Source of the DNA: Betaproteobacteria bacterium HGW-Betaproteobacteria-16
GTDB taxonomy: Bacteria; Pseudomonadota; Gammaproteobacteria; Burkholderiales; Burkholderiaceae_C
Assembly: GCA_002840835.1 (NCBI GenBank)
Contig: PHCQ01000001.1
Span: forward strand, 1 to 64,000
Direction: 5' to 3'
DNA length: 64,000 bases
The notes under the pieces are model-generated. The model ran no database searches, was not told the origin of the DNA, and saw only the letters and a program-made list of their open reading frames with translations. Position 1 is the first letter of the stretch. The number at the start of each line of letters is the position of its first letter. Below, piece after piece: positions 1-8,846 of this stretch. The position numbers and the translations under genes are program-made.

Positions 1-1332
1 GGCGCGCTGCTGGCTGCGGTGCACCTGCATCCTGCCGGCTGGCGGGCGTTGCTGGGGCACACCGCCTCGAATGGAAATCCACCCCCCGCATTGACCGCAT
101 CCGTGATGGCCTGGAGCGGCACATTGCTGCTGGTGCTGGGCTTCGCCCTGATCAACCCGGAACGTGCCTTCCCCGGCGCCTGGGCGCTGCTGCCCACGCT
201 GGGCACCGTGCTGCTGATTGCGGCCGGGCCGCAAACCCGCCTGAACCGCCTGCTGCTGGCCAACAGGCCCATGGTCTGGGTCGGGCTCATCAGTTACCCG
301 CTCTACCTCTGGCACTGGCCACTGCTCACCTTCGCGCACCTGCGCGCGGGAGAAACACCGGCGTGGACCATCCAGCTGGCCTGGGTGGCCTTGAGTGTGC
401 TGCTGGCCTGGCTGACTTTCCGGCTGATCGAGAAGCCGGTGCGCTTTGGCCCGCTCAACCGCCGCGCCATCACCGCGGCCCTGTGCACCGCCATGGTGGG
501 CGTGGCCGCTGCAGGCACCACCATTCACCAGCGTGAAGGTTTCGAGGAGCGTTACCCGCCTACGGTGCGGGAGCTGTTGACACGCAGCGGCCTGAAAGCC
601 GTGACGCAGGGATGGCGGCTCAAGGACTGCATGCTTGAATTTGAGCACCCGGCCTCCGACTACAAGGATTTCTGCATCGAAGAGAAGCGCCCGCTGATCT
701 TCCTCTGGGGCGACTCACACGCCGGGTCGCTCTACCCCGGTTTCAAGGCGCTTCAGGACAGCGGTCAATACGAGTTTGGCATTGGTGAACGAAGCAGCGC
801 CGGCTGTCCGCCCGTGCTCGGACCAGAGGCACGCCCGCTGTGCGGGAGCCTGAACGACAACGCCATCGAGGCCATTCGCCAGTCGAAGCCCGATGTGGTA
901 CTGCTCTACGCCATCTGGCATCACCCGCGTTACGACATCAGCACCCTGGAAGCCACGGTGGACGAGATCAAACGCGCCGGCGTGCAGCGCATCATCCTGC
1001 TCGGCGCCGTGCCTTACTGGGACACCAGCCTGCCACGCGTCCTGATCAGCGAATGGGAAAAAGGCCCCATCACCCGGCCACCTCCCCTGCGCCTCAACAG
1101 GCGTCTGGATCCCAGGGTTGACGAGATGACCCAGCAGCTGCGAGCACGCGCAGCGGCCATGGACATCGAATTCATCTCCGGCATGGACTACTTCTGCAAC
1201 GAAGAGGGCTGCCTGACACGATTGCATGCCGGCGCCACCGAGCCCTTGTCCTACGACTACGGTCACCTGGCACCGGCCGCGGTGCGCTATTTCGCCGAGC
1301 AACTGGCACCCAGAATCCTGCCTGCTCGCTGA
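1..1332 (+). CDS. Acyltransferase (OafA/YrhL type) with C-terminal SGNH domain, 5' truncated
   Basis: The reading frame is open from base 1, so the N-terminal membrane part of the acyltransferase-3 domain lies outside the window; the internal GTG at 19 is probably not the start. Visible residues 1-180 hold the last transmembrane helices of the acyltransferase-3 domain, including the SYPLYLWHWP motif and the IEKPVR end motif. After one more helix, residues 230-440 form a periplasmic SGNH domain with GDSH (237-240) and a C-terminal DYGH (419-422) supplying the Asp/His pair. Such proteins move acyl (often O-acetyl) groups onto surface polysaccharides or peptidoglycan. The acceptor cannot be told from the sequence. 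It is convergent with the helicase gene and separated from it by a bidirectional hairpin. Confidence 0.88.
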   Translation, partial: GALLAAVHLHPAGWRALLGHTASNGNPPPALTASVMAWSGTLLLVLGFALINPERAFPGAWALLPTLGTVLLIAAGPQTRLNRLLLANRPMVWVGLISYPLYLWHWPLLTFAHLRAGETPAWTIQLAWVALSVLLAWLTFRLIEKPVRFGPLNRRAITAALCTAMVGVAAAGTTIHQREGFEERYPPTVRELLTRSGLKAVTQGWRLKDCMLEFEHPASDYKDFCIEEKRPLIFLWGDSHAGSLYPGFKALQDSGQYEFGIGERSSAGCPPVLGPEARPLCGSLNDNAIEAIRQSKPDVVLLYAIWHHPRYDISTLEATVDEIKRAGVQRIILLGAVPYWDTSLPRVLISEWEKGPITRPPPLRLNRRLDPRVDEMTQQLRARAAAMDIEFISGMDYFCNEEGCLTRLHAGATEPLSYDYGHLAPAAVRYFAEQLAPRILPAR

Positions 1333-1367
1333 CCCGCCGGCTTCAGTGCCTGATCCAGACGAAAAAG

Positions 1368-1389
1368 AACCAGACCCGGAGGTCTGGTT
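1368..1389. terminator. Bidirectional intrinsic terminator
   Basis: A perfect 9-bp stem (AACCAGACC / GGTCTGGTT) closes a CGGA tetraloop. It is preceded by an A-run (GAAAAAG) and ends in a T-run, so it can stop transcription from both sides. It sits between the convergent acyltransferase and DEAD-box genes. Confidence 0.85.
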
Positions 1390-1409
1390 TTTCAGCGATT
1401 GAAACCGGA

Positions 1410-3332
1410 TCAGCGCGGGCTGCGGCGGGCAACCGGGCGAGCCGGGCCACCTTCGCTGCGACGCGGCTGGAAATCACCTCGCATGGCACCGCGCTCGGCG
1501 TTGCCACGGTCGCTGAACCCACCGCGATCGCCTGCACCTGCGGGCCTGTCGCTGCGGCCGAAGCTGGAGAATCCACCTGGCTTGCCACCGGCGCGGGCCG
1601 GGGGACGGTCACCGAAACCGCGACCAGCGGACGGACGCGTGTCAGGACGGTAGCCGCCTAGTTCACCGCGGTTGTCACCCCGGTTGTCGAAGCGGCCTTC
1701 GGGGCGCTGTGGCTCGGCACGTCCTTCGAAGCGTGGATCGAAACGCGCGTCAGGGCGACGGAACTCGGTGCGCGGTGCTTCAGCGCGGTTGTCCGGACGG
1801 CCTTCTGGACGCCCTTCAAAACGTGGGCCACGCGGGGCTGGGCCACGGCGGTCGGCGAAGCGGTCATTACCGCCAAATCGGTCGCCGCCCCGCGCTGGCG
1901 GGCGGCCACGGCCGAAAGTGTCTGCCTGTGGTGCGCGCTGGCGAGGCTCCAGGCCGGGCACGGTTTCCACGTTGATGCGTTGGCGCGTGTAGCCTTCAAT
2001 GTCGGAGATCTTGCGGCGATCGCGCAGCTCGGCGAAGGTCACCGCCAGGCCATCGCGGCCGGCACGGCCGGTGCGGCCGATGCGGTGGGTGTAGTCCTCG
2101 GCCTTCATCGGCAGGCCGAAGTTGAACACGTGGGTGATGGTGGGCACGTCAATGCCACGGGCCGCCACATCGGTGGCCACCAGAATCTGCACCTGTCCGG
2201 CACGCAGCGCCATCAGACGGCGGTTGCGGATGCCCTGGCTCAGCGCACCATGCAGGGCCACAGCCGCAAAGTTGGACTGTTGCAGGTCGGTGGCGAGGCC
2301 ATCGCATTCGATCTGCGTGCTGCAGAAAACAATGGCCTGGTTGATGCTGGTGTCGCGCAGCCAGTGGTCCAGCAGCTTGCGCTTGTGGTCGGCGTTGTCG
2401 GCCCAGAACAGCACCTGCTTGATGTTGGCGTGTTGCTCTTGCGGCGAATCGATCTGCACCTTCTGCACGTGCTTGCCACCGTCGTGCATCACGCGCATGG
2501 CGAGCTGCTGGATGCGCGGCGCGAACGTGGCGCTGAACATCATGGTCTGGCGACGCTGGCTGGTGAGTTCGTTGACTTCGGCCAAGTCGTCGGCAAAGCC
2601 GAGATCCAGCATGCGGTCGGCTTCGTCCACTACCAGGAACTGCACCTTGTCGAGCTTGAGCTGCTGCGAGCGTTGCAGGTCCAGCAGGCGGCCAGGCGTG
2701 GCCACCACGAGGTCGGCGTTTTGCAGGCGTGCGATCTGCAACTGGTAAGGCATTCCGCCCACCACGTTGGCGATGCGCAGACCACGGCAGTGGCGCACCA
2801 GGTCGATGGCGTCATTGGCGACCTGTTGGGCCAGTTCGCGGGTGGGGCACAGGATCAGGGCGCCGGGGGTAGCGGCCTTGAAGTTGCGCGAGCTGGTGGG
2901 GTCCTTGCGCTTGGGCGCCTTGGGAGGGGCTTCGCCGCGGGAAATGGCCTCGGCGGCCACGCGCTCGCGCTCGGCGCGCTCATGGGCTTCGGCATCGGCA
3001 CGCTGTTGCAGCAAGGTGTGCAACACGGGCAGCAGGAAGGCGGCGGTTTTACCGCTGCCGGTCTGGCTGGAGACCATCAGGTCGGCAAAACGCTGCTCAC
3101 CTTCGGCCAGCATGGCCTTGGGGATCACGTTGTTCTGCACGGCGGTGGGCTGCAGGTAACCCAGGTCGGCACAGGCCTGCACCAGCTCTGGCGCCAGGCC
3201 AATCAGCTCAAAGCCATTGGGGCCGGTGGGCACTTCAGGCTCAGCAACAGGGGAGGTGGAAATTTCTGCTTCGGTGTCGGCAGAGATCATTTCGGGCGTG
3301 AATTCGCCGCGGGCTTCAAAAGAGTCGCTCAT
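1410..3332 (-). CDS. DEAD-box ATP-dependent RNA helicase with RG-rich tail
   Basis: A 640-residue RNA helicase of the RhlE/DeaD group. Motif I TGSGKT lies at 91-96, PTREL at 163-167, TPGR near 212, the DEAD box at 236-239, SAT at 267-269 and HRIGRTGRAG around 410-420. A charged insert of about 45 residues (110-155) sits between motifs I and Ia. From about residue 455 to the end the protein is a low-complexity Arg/Gly/Asp-rich tail (RFDNRG, RGGDRFGG-like units), expected to bind RNA without specificity. The likely role is remodelling rRNA or mRNA structure in ribosome assembly, decay or cold adaptation. A long leader upstream supports cold-shock-type control (inference). The exact paralogue (rhlE, deaD or dbpA) is not settled. 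Confidence 0.93.
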   Translation of the reverse strand: MSDSFEARGEFTPEMISADTEAEISTSPVAEPEVPTGPNGFELIGLAPELVQACADLGYLQPTAVQNNVIPKAMLAEGEQRFADLMVSSQTGSGKTAAFLLPVLHTLLQQRADAEAHERAERERVAAEAISRGEAPPKAPKRKDPTSSRNFKAATPGALILCPTRELAQQVANDAIDLVRHCRGLRIANVVGGMPYQLQIARLQNADLVVATPGRLLDLQRSQQLKLDKVQFLVVDEADRMLDLGFADDLAEVNELTSQRRQTMMFSATFAPRIQQLAMRVMHDGGKHVQKVQIDSPQEQHANIKQVLFWADNADHKRKLLDHWLRDTSINQAIVFCSTQIECDGLATDLQQSNFAAVALHGALSQGIRNRRLMALRAGQVQILVATDVAARGIDVPTITHVFNFGLPMKAEDYTHRIGRTGRAGRDGLAVTFAELRDRRKISDIEGYTRQRINVETVPGLEPRQRAPQADTFGRGRPPARGGDRFGGNDRFADRRGPAPRGPRFEGRPEGRPDNRAEAPRTEFRRPDARFDPRFEGRAEPQRPEGRFDNRGDNRGELGGYRPDTRPSAGRGFGDRPPARAGGKPGGFSSFGRSDRPAGAGDRGGFSDRGNAERGAMRGDFQPRRSEGGPARPVARRSPR

Positions 3333-3705
3333 GTTCGTCCATGCGCAAAGGCGCGCAATTGATCGAATGCAGACGCTGAGTGGAATGCCGACCTCAGTGG
3401 GTGGCGGCTCCGGGGCGCTTGATCCGTTCGTGGTTACAAAACATCAACCATCAAACGATCAACGCGCCATGGGTCACATGAAGGTGACGCCGGGAGCGAA
3501 GGCCCCATCCGCTGTGCCGGGCTGGTGAGCCTGGCGGGCTGCTGCGAACCGTTTCCGGCTGCGCGACAACCCCATGTTTGGGGGGCCTGGTGTGTGAGGC
3601 AGATGCACAAATCATCGCAGTTGCCTGCGAAGCCCACGATTATCACACACATTCAGGGAAAACCCTGAATATTTTCTGCTCACGCTTCGCCAGCAGGCAA
3701 AAACC
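3333..3705 (-). promoter_or_regulatory. Gene-free 373 bp: helicase leader and promoter region
   Basis: No credible gene is present. On the minus strand an extended -10 (TGT-GATAAT; GATAAT reads from 3644 down to 3639) lies about 300 nt before the helicase start, implying a long 5' UTR; no good -35 is seen. Just upstream of it is the hairpin at 3651-3670. Long structured leaders are known for cold-shock helicase mRNAs, so thermoregulation is a reasonable inference. Confidence 0.4.
3651..3670. terminator. Hairpin downstream of the PiT gene
   Basis: A perfect 8-bp stem (ATTCAGGG / CCCTGAAT) with an AAAA loop, 35 bp beyond the stop of the minus-strand PiT gene. There is no T-run on the minus-strand side, so it is a weak intrinsic terminator at best. 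It could instead be a regulatory hairpin next to the helicase promoter. Confidence 0.45.
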
Positions 3706-5292
3706 TCAACTCAGGATGGCCGAAACAATCTGGAACAGAATGGCGGCCAGTACCGCCGTGGCTGGCACGGTGATGATCCACGCGGCCACGATGCGCATCA
3801 CCACCGAGCGCTTGACGATCTCTTTCTTGATCGCTTTCTTCAGTGCCTTCTGCTCCTTTTTCGCAAACACGGCCCCTTCGGCGCTCTCGCGCATCTTGGC
3901 GCGGCGCTTCATGTCGGCCAGCATCCGCTTCTTTTCCTGAACTTCCGCCGCCTCGAAACGGCGAAGGTAGGCCTCGACCTCGGTGCGGTCAGCGCCCTGA
4001 TGGCCAGCAAACACCACCGCTTCCATCTTGGCGTAGTTCACCTTCAGCAGTTCGCGCAGGAATCCCACGCCAAACACCGCACCAATCGTGATGTGGGTGG
4101 TGGACACCGGCATGCCGAGCTGTGAGGCCACGATCACCGTCAGCGTGGCGGCCATCGCGATCGAATACGCGCGCATGTTGTCCAGTTCGGTGATCTCCTT
4201 GCCCACGGTGCGGATCAGCTTGGCGCCATACAGCGCCAGACCCACCGCAAGACCCATTGCGCCCAACACCATGATCCAAAGCGGTGTGGCCGCCTTGGAA
4301 GCAATGGCACCGCTTTTCACTGCCTCGTAAATGGCGGCCAGCGGCCCGATCGCATTGGCCACATCATTGGCACCGTGCGCAAAGCTCAGCAAGGCGGCGG
4401 AACAGATCAATGGCCAGGTGAACAGGCGGTTGACACCTTGCTTGCTGTTGTCCTGTCGAAGAGCCAGACGACCCAGGGGCTTGTGAATGAACCACCACAC
4501 CACCGCGGCCACCCCTGCGCCTGCGAGCAACGCCACCGGAAACGCCACCTTGACGATCTGGCCCAGCCCCTTGAGCAACATGTAGGTGGTGTAGGCCCAC
4601 ACCATGAGGCCAATCAGCACCGGCACCACGCGACCGGCGGCATCGGTCTTTTCGCTGCGGTAGGTGACGCTGCGCTTGATGAGGTAGAGAAAACCCGCCG
4701 CCAAAGCACCGCCCATGAGGGGGGAAATCACCCAGCTCATCACGATGGCCCCGATGGTGTCCCAGTTCACCAGCCCCCAGCCGCCGGCGGCGATGCCAGC
4801 GCCCATGACAGCCCCGATGATCGAATGCGTGGTGGACACCGGCGCGCCCACCGCAGTGGCCAGGTTGAGCCATAGCGCGCCGGCCAGCAACGCGGCAAAC
4901 ATGACCCAGGCGAACGTGGTGGCGTCGCGGATCTGTGCCGGGTCAATGATGCCGCCCTTGATGGTGCCCACCACCTCGCCGCCAGCCACGATGGCCCCCA
5001 GTGCTTCGAACACCGCCGCGACCACGATGGCCCAGCCCATGGTCATGGCGCCCGAGCCCACCGACGGGCCCATGTTGTTGGCCACATCGTTGGCGCCGAT
5101 GTTCATGGCCATGTAGGCGCCCACCCCCGCCGCCACGATCAACAACCAGGCGGCCGATGACGTCAGCCCGACAGTCGAAGCGCCCGTGAGCGATGCATAG
5201 ACGCCCACCATGATGAGGAAGAACACCGCGGCACCCAGCTGCAAAGCCTCCTGGTGCCGAGCCACAAAACGCGAACGGGATTTTTTTGTCAT
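3706..5292 (-). CDS. pit: Inorganic phosphate transporter, PiT family
   Basis: A 528-residue polytopic inner-membrane protein. The duplicated PiT signature is clear: GANDVANNMG at 66-75 and HGANDVANAIG around 305, each in one half of an inverted-repeat fold, and each half has a PVSTTH loop. PiT carriers take up metal-phosphate complexes driven by the proton gradient, with low affinity. Around residues 430-480 is a long charged cytoplasmic stretch rich in Lys/Arg/Glu, larger than a minimal PiT protein. It lies 96 bp downstream of oligoribonuclease on the same strand and may be cotranscribed with it. The start ATG at 5292 precedes a basic N-terminus. Confidence 0.93.
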   Translation of the reverse strand: MTKKSRSRFVARHQEALQLGAAVFFLIMVGVYASLTGASTVGLTSSAAWLLIVAAGVGAYMAMNIGANDVANNMGPSVGSGAMTMGWAIVVAAVFEALGAIVAGGEVVGTIKGGIIDPAQIRDATTFAWVMFAALLAGALWLNLATAVGAPVSTTHSIIGAVMGAGIAAGGWGLVNWDTIGAIVMSWVISPLMGGALAAGFLYLIKRSVTYRSEKTDAAGRVVPVLIGLMVWAYTTYMLLKGLGQIVKVAFPVALLAGAGVAAVVWWFIHKPLGRLALRQDNSKQGVNRLFTWPLICSAALLSFAHGANDVANAIGPLAAIYEAVKSGAIASKAATPLWIMVLGAMGLAVGLALYGAKLIRTVGKEITELDNMRAYSIAMAATLTVIVASQLGMPVSTTHITIGAVFGVGFLRELLKVNYAKMEAVVFAGHQGADRTEVEAYLRRFEAAEVQEKKRMLADMKRRAKMRESAEGAVFAKKEQKALKKAIKKEIVKRSVVMRIVAAWIITVPATAVLAAILFQIVSAILS

Positions 5293-5388
5293 GGGAAATT
5301 CACGAAAATTTCACGATTTTGACACGCTGGCTTGGCACCGCTGTAGCCAGACCGGAGGTTCCTGATCATCTGAATCAGACTGCGCCAC

Positions 5389-5988
5389 TCAGCGCAGGAA
5401 GTGCGTGCGGTAGTGTTCGAGTTCGTCAATCGATTCGTGCACATCGGCCAGCGCCGTGTGCTTCTGCTGCTTCTTGAACGCGTCGTACACCTCGGGGCGC
5501 CAGCGTTTGGCCAGCTCTTTCAGGGTGCTCACATCGAGGCACCGGTAGTGGAAGTACGCCTCCAGCTTGGGCATGTACTTCACCAGAAAGCGCCGGTCCT
5601 GGCTGATGGTGTTGCCACACATGGGCGAGCCATTTTTGGGCACGTACTTGCCAATGAACGCCAGCAGTTCGGCCTGCGCGGCCTCTTCGTCCACCGTGCT
5701 GGCCTTGACCTTGTCGATCAGGCCACTCCTGCCATGGGTGCCCTTGTTCCAGTTGTCCATGGCCGCCAGCAATGCGTCGCTCTGATGAATCACGATCACA
5801 GGTCCTTCCACCCGGGGCGTGAGTTGCGGCCCCGTGATCACCACCGCGATTTCCAGCAGGCGTTCTTTTTCGGGGTCCAGACCGCTCATTTCGCAGTCGA
5901 GCCAGACCAGGTTCTGGTCGCTTTTGCTCAGGAGAGGGGGGGTACCGGATTCGGCCGGAGGGCTTTCGGGTGTGTGGTCGCTGGTCAT
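5389..5988 (-). CDS. orn: Oligoribonuclease
   Basis: A 199-residue DEDDh 3'-5' exonuclease that degrades 2-5 nt RNAs, including pGpG from c-di-GMP turnover. After a short Pro/Ser-rich extension of about 22 residues the conserved core begins with [10 protein letters not shown] (catalytic Asp and Glu). [10 protein letters not shown] near 130 supplies the next acidic residue, and [14 protein letters not shown] near the C-terminus supplies the last His/Asp pair. Length and order match the family. The gene is divergent from the M48 protease gene, leaving 94 bp for both promoters. Confidence 0.96.
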   Translation of the reverse strand: MTSDHTPESPPAESGTPPLLSKSDQNLVWLDCEMSGLDPEKERLLEIAVVITGPQLTPRVEGPVIVIHQSDALLAAMDNWNKGTHGRSGLIDKVKASTVDEEAAQAELLAFIGKYVPKNGSPMCGNTISQDRRFLVKYMPKLEAYFHYRCLDVSTLKELAKRWRPEVYDAFKKQQKHTALADVHESIDELEHYRTHFLR

Positions 5989-6082
5989 CTGCCGATTCTC
6001 ACCGATCTGCCGAACACGCCCTTTCGACCGTCATGCCCGCTTTGACCACCCCCGCCGCCTGTCTTCGATAGACTCCCCCTCC

Positions 6083-7345
6083 ATGGATTCTGCTTCCTTC
6101 ACGTTCACTGCCGTTTTCTGCGTCCTTCTGATGCTGGGTCTTGTCACGCGTCTGGTGCTGGCGAGCCGGCAGATCCGGCACGTGGCGCGTCACCGCGGTG
6201 CGGTCCCGGGCGCGTTTGCGCAAACCATCACGCCAGAAGCCCACCGCAAGGCCGCCGACTACACCATCACCAAGGCCCGGTTCGGCATGCTGGAACTGGC
6301 GTTGGAGACAGCAGTGCTGCTGGCCTGGACCCTCCTGGGCGGGCTTGATTGGTTGAATGCGACGCTGCTGGCGGCGCTCGGTGGTGGCATGGTGCAGCAA
6401 CTGGCCCTGCTGGCCGCGTTTGTGCTGATCGGAGGTCTGGTGTCACTGCCCATGGGCTGGTGGTCGACCTTCCGCATCGAGGATCGCTTCGGCTTCAACA
6501 AAATGACACTCGCGCTGTGGCTGGGCGATCTGGTGAAGGGCACACTGGTGGCCGCCCTCATCGGCCTGCCGATCGCCGCCCTGATGCTCTGGCTCATGGG
6601 CGCTGCCGGCCCTCTGTGGTGGCTCTGGGCCTGGGGCGCGTGGATGGTGTTCAACTTGCTGCTGCTGGTGCTCTACCCCACCGTGATCGCACCGCTGTTC
6701 AACAAGTTCGAGCCTTTGAAGGATGAAGACCTGAAGACCCGGGTGAACGCACTCATGCAGCGGTGCGGCTTCGCGGCCAGTGGCCTGTTCGTGATGGATG
6801 GCAGCAAGCGCAGCGCCCACGCCAATGCGTATTTCACCGGCTTCGGTGCCGCCAAGCGCGTGGTCTTTTTCGACACGCTGCTGAAACAGCTCAGCCCACC
6901 GGAGATCGATGCGGTTCTGGCACACGAACTCGGCCACTACAAACGCCGCCACATCGTCAAGCGCATTGCCATGATGTTCGCGATCAGCCTGGGTGGTTTC
7001 GCCCTGCTGGGCTGGGCATCGCAACAGGCCTGGTTTTACACTGGCCTGGGTGTCACGCCTTCGCTGGAAGCGCCCAACGACGCATTGGCGCTTCTGCTTT
7101 TCATGCTGGTGATCCCGCTCTTCACCTTCTTTCTGTCTCCCTTGACCGCGCAGCTCTCTCGCCGACACGAGTTCGAGGCCGATGCCTACGCGGTGGCCCA
7201 GACCAGCGGCACCGACCTGGCCTCCGCCCTGCTCAAGCTCTACACGGACAACGCCAGCACCCTCACGCCCGATCCTGTGTATGCCAAGTTCTATTACTCG
7301 CATCCGCCGGCCAGCGAACGCCTGGCCCGTCTGCGCGCAGCCTGA
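6083..7345 (+). CDS. M48 family zinc metalloprotease (Ste24/CAAX protease-like)
   Basis: A 420-residue integral membrane protease. The zinc-binding HELGH is at residues 281-285 and the third ligand lies in RRHEFEADAYAV near 365. Four or five hydrophobic segments occupy the N-terminal 230 residues, as in Ste24-type enzymes, and the C-terminal SHPPASERLARL is the usual family ending. The frame is open upstream to 5819, but the ATG at 6083 gives the expected family N-terminus and avoids overlap with orn. Bacterial members are thought to act in membrane protein quality control. Substrates are unknown. Confidence 0.92.
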   Translation: MDSASFTFTAVFCVLLMLGLVTRLVLASRQIRHVARHRGAVPGAFAQTITPEAHRKAADYTITKARFGMLELALETAVLLAWTLLGGLDWLNATLLAALGGGMVQQLALLAAFVLIGGLVSLPMGWWSTFRIEDRFGFNKMTLALWLGDLVKGTLVAALIGLPIAALMLWLMGAAGPLWWLWAWGAWMVFNLLLLVLYPTVIAPLFNKFEPLKDEDLKTRVNALMQRCGFAASGLFVMDGSKRSAHANAYFTGFGAAKRVVFFDTLLKQLSPPEIDAVLAHELGHYKRRHIVKRIAMMFAISLGGFALLGWASQQAWFYTGLGVTPSLEAPNDALALLLFMLVIPLFTFFLSPLTAQLSRRHEFEADAYAVAQTSGTDLASALLKLYTDNASTLTPDPVYAKFYYSHPPASERLARLRAA

Positions 7346-7357
7346 AGCCATCGCCAC

Positions 7358-7678
7358 ATGACCCTCGTTCATCAGAACCGCAGAGCGCTCAGCGCCACCG
7401 AACTCGTCACCCACCTGACCCAACTCAATGGCGACAGCGCCCAGGGCTGGAAGCTGATGGACGGCGCGCTGGAGAAGACGTTTGAATTCGCCAACTTCCA
7501 TGAAACCATGGCCTTCGTCAACGCCGTGGCCTGGGTCGCACACCGCGAAGACCATCACCCCGACCTCGCGCTGAGCTTTGGACGCTGCACGGTGCGCTTC
7601 AACACCCACGATGTGGATGGCATTTCGCTCAGCGATTTCCACTGCGCCGCTTCGGTGGACCAACTTATCAAGATCTGA
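7358..7678 (+). CDS. phhB: 4a-hydroxytetrahydrobiopterin dehydratase (PCD/DCoH)
   Basis: A 106-residue pterin carbinolamine dehydratase that recycles the cofactor of phenylalanine hydroxylase. The family fingerprint is visible: FEFANFHETMAF, then HREDHHPD and the VRFNTHDVDGIS segment, which carry the active-site histidines. It starts 12 bp after the protease stop and is followed 20 bp later by rsgA, so the three genes probably form one transcript. No phenylalanine hydroxylase gene is in the window. Confidence 0.93.
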   Translation: MTLVHQNRRALSATELVTHLTQLNGDSAQGWKLMDGALEKTFEFANFHETMAFVNAVAWVAHREDHHPDLALSFGRCTVRFNTHDVDGISLSDFHCAASVDQLIKI

Positions 7679-7698
7679 ATGAGCACACCCATTTTCAG

Positions 7699-8691
7699 GT
7701 GGCCGCTTTGAAGCATCGTCACGCACAGCCCACGGCCGATTCCGCGGAAAGCATGGAAGGTCTGGTGGTGGCGGCATTTGGGCGGCACTGCCTGGTCGAG
7801 AGTCCAGACGGCACGCGACGCATCTGCCACCCGCGTGGCAAGAAGAGCCAGGTGGTGGTGGGCGATCAGGTGCGGTGGCAACACACCGGCGACGAAGGCA
7901 GCATCGAGCGCGTCGAAGAGCGCCGCAACCTCTTCTACCGGCAGGACGAACTGCGCACCAAGTCCTTCGCCGCCAACCTGGACCAGGTGCTGGTGCTGAT
8001 CGCAGCCGACCCGGAGTTTTCAGAAACGCAACTGGCCCGCGCCCTGATCGCGGCAGAAGCCGAACGCATCGACGTGCTGATCGTGCTCAACAAGAGCGAC
8101 CTGCAGCCAGCGTTTGACCGTGCCTGGGATCGACTGGCTCCTTACCGCCGCATGGGTTGTACCGTACTGCCGCTGCGGCTCAAGGGCGACACGGCCGCGG
8201 GTTCGGAAGCGGGCATCGATGCACTTCTGGCAAAGCTGGCTGGCAAACGAACCCTGGTTCTGGGGCCATCAGGCGCTGGCAAAAGCACCCTGGTGAACCG
8301 GCTGGTGCCGCATGCCCAAGCCCTCACCGGCGAAATCTCAAAAGCCCTGAATTCCGGCAAACACACGACCACCAGCACCACCTGGTACTGGACCGACGCC
8401 GAGCGGCAAACCGCGCTGATCGACTCCCCCGGGTTTCAGGAATTCGGACTCAACCACATCGAACCCATGCAGCTCGCGCAATACATGCCCGACCTGCGCG
8501 CCACACTCGGGCACTGCAAGTTCTACAACTGCACCCATTTGCACGAACCGGGCTGCTCGGTGATCACCCATGTGCAAGGCGGACATTCAGGCTCTGAGCT
8601 AGCCACACCAGACACCCTGGCCATCAGCGAGAACCGCTACCGCATCTATCGCGACCTGTTTGCGGAACTGTCCGACAAGCGCACGTATTGA
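7699..8691 (+). CDS. rsgA: Ribosome small subunit-dependent GTPase A
   Basis: A 330-residue circularly permuted GTPase that acts late in 30S maturation. The OB-fold comes first (20-75), then the permuted G motifs in the order G4 (NKSD, 131-134), G1 (GPSGAGKST, 189-197) and G3 (DSPG, about 240). A zinc knuckle follows (GHCKFYNC...HLHEPGC, about 273-288). The start is taken as GTG 7699; ATG 7753 (MEGLVV) is a possible alternative that would still keep the OB-fold. Confidence 0.95.
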   Translation: MAALKHRHAQPTADSAESMEGLVVAAFGRHCLVESPDGTRRICHPRGKKSQVVVGDQVRWQHTGDEGSIERVEERRNLFYRQDELRTKSFAANLDQVLVLIAADPEFSETQLARALIAAEAERIDVLIVLNKSDLQPAFDRAWDRLAPYRRMGCTVLPLRLKGDTAAGSEAGIDALLAKLAGKRTLVLGPSGAGKSTLVNRLVPHAQALTGEISKALNSGKHTTTSTTWYWTDAERQTALIDSPGFQEFGLNHIEPMQLAQYMPDLRATLGHCKFYNCTHLHEPGCSVITHVQGGHSGSELATPDTLAISENRYRIYRDLFAELSDKRTY

Positions 8692-8749
8692 AGGGAAACA
8701 CCCCGTCGAAGTCGACGCGGGAATCGAAATATCGCCGAGCAACGAAGTG

Positions 8750-8842
8750 GCTCATTCCAGAGACACCGAGGAACGGCTTTGCCGGGCCTCTGGTGTGGGC
8801 CCCTTCCAGGGGGTGGTGCCGAAGGCGACGCGGGGGGTAGCT
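8750..8842. repeat. GC-rich intergenic repeat, copy 1
   Basis: Between convergent rsgA and the CobD-like gene. The complement reads CCCCGCGTCGCCTTCGGCA, a CCCCCT...AGGGG hairpin, and GGCAAAGCCG, closely resembling the copy at 52441-52530. Non-coding, with strong dyads that may stop transcription or stabilise 3' ends. Boundaries are approximate. Confidence 0.5.
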
Positions 8843-8846
8843 TTGT

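Noticed and set aside
1980-3362. 460-codon plus-strand open frame
   Set aside because: Exactly opposite the DEAD-box helicase core; high-GC shadow with no recognisable domain.
6443-7777. 444-codon minus-strand open frame
   Set aside because: Antisense to the M48 protease, phhB and the rsgA start, all of which have clear motifs.
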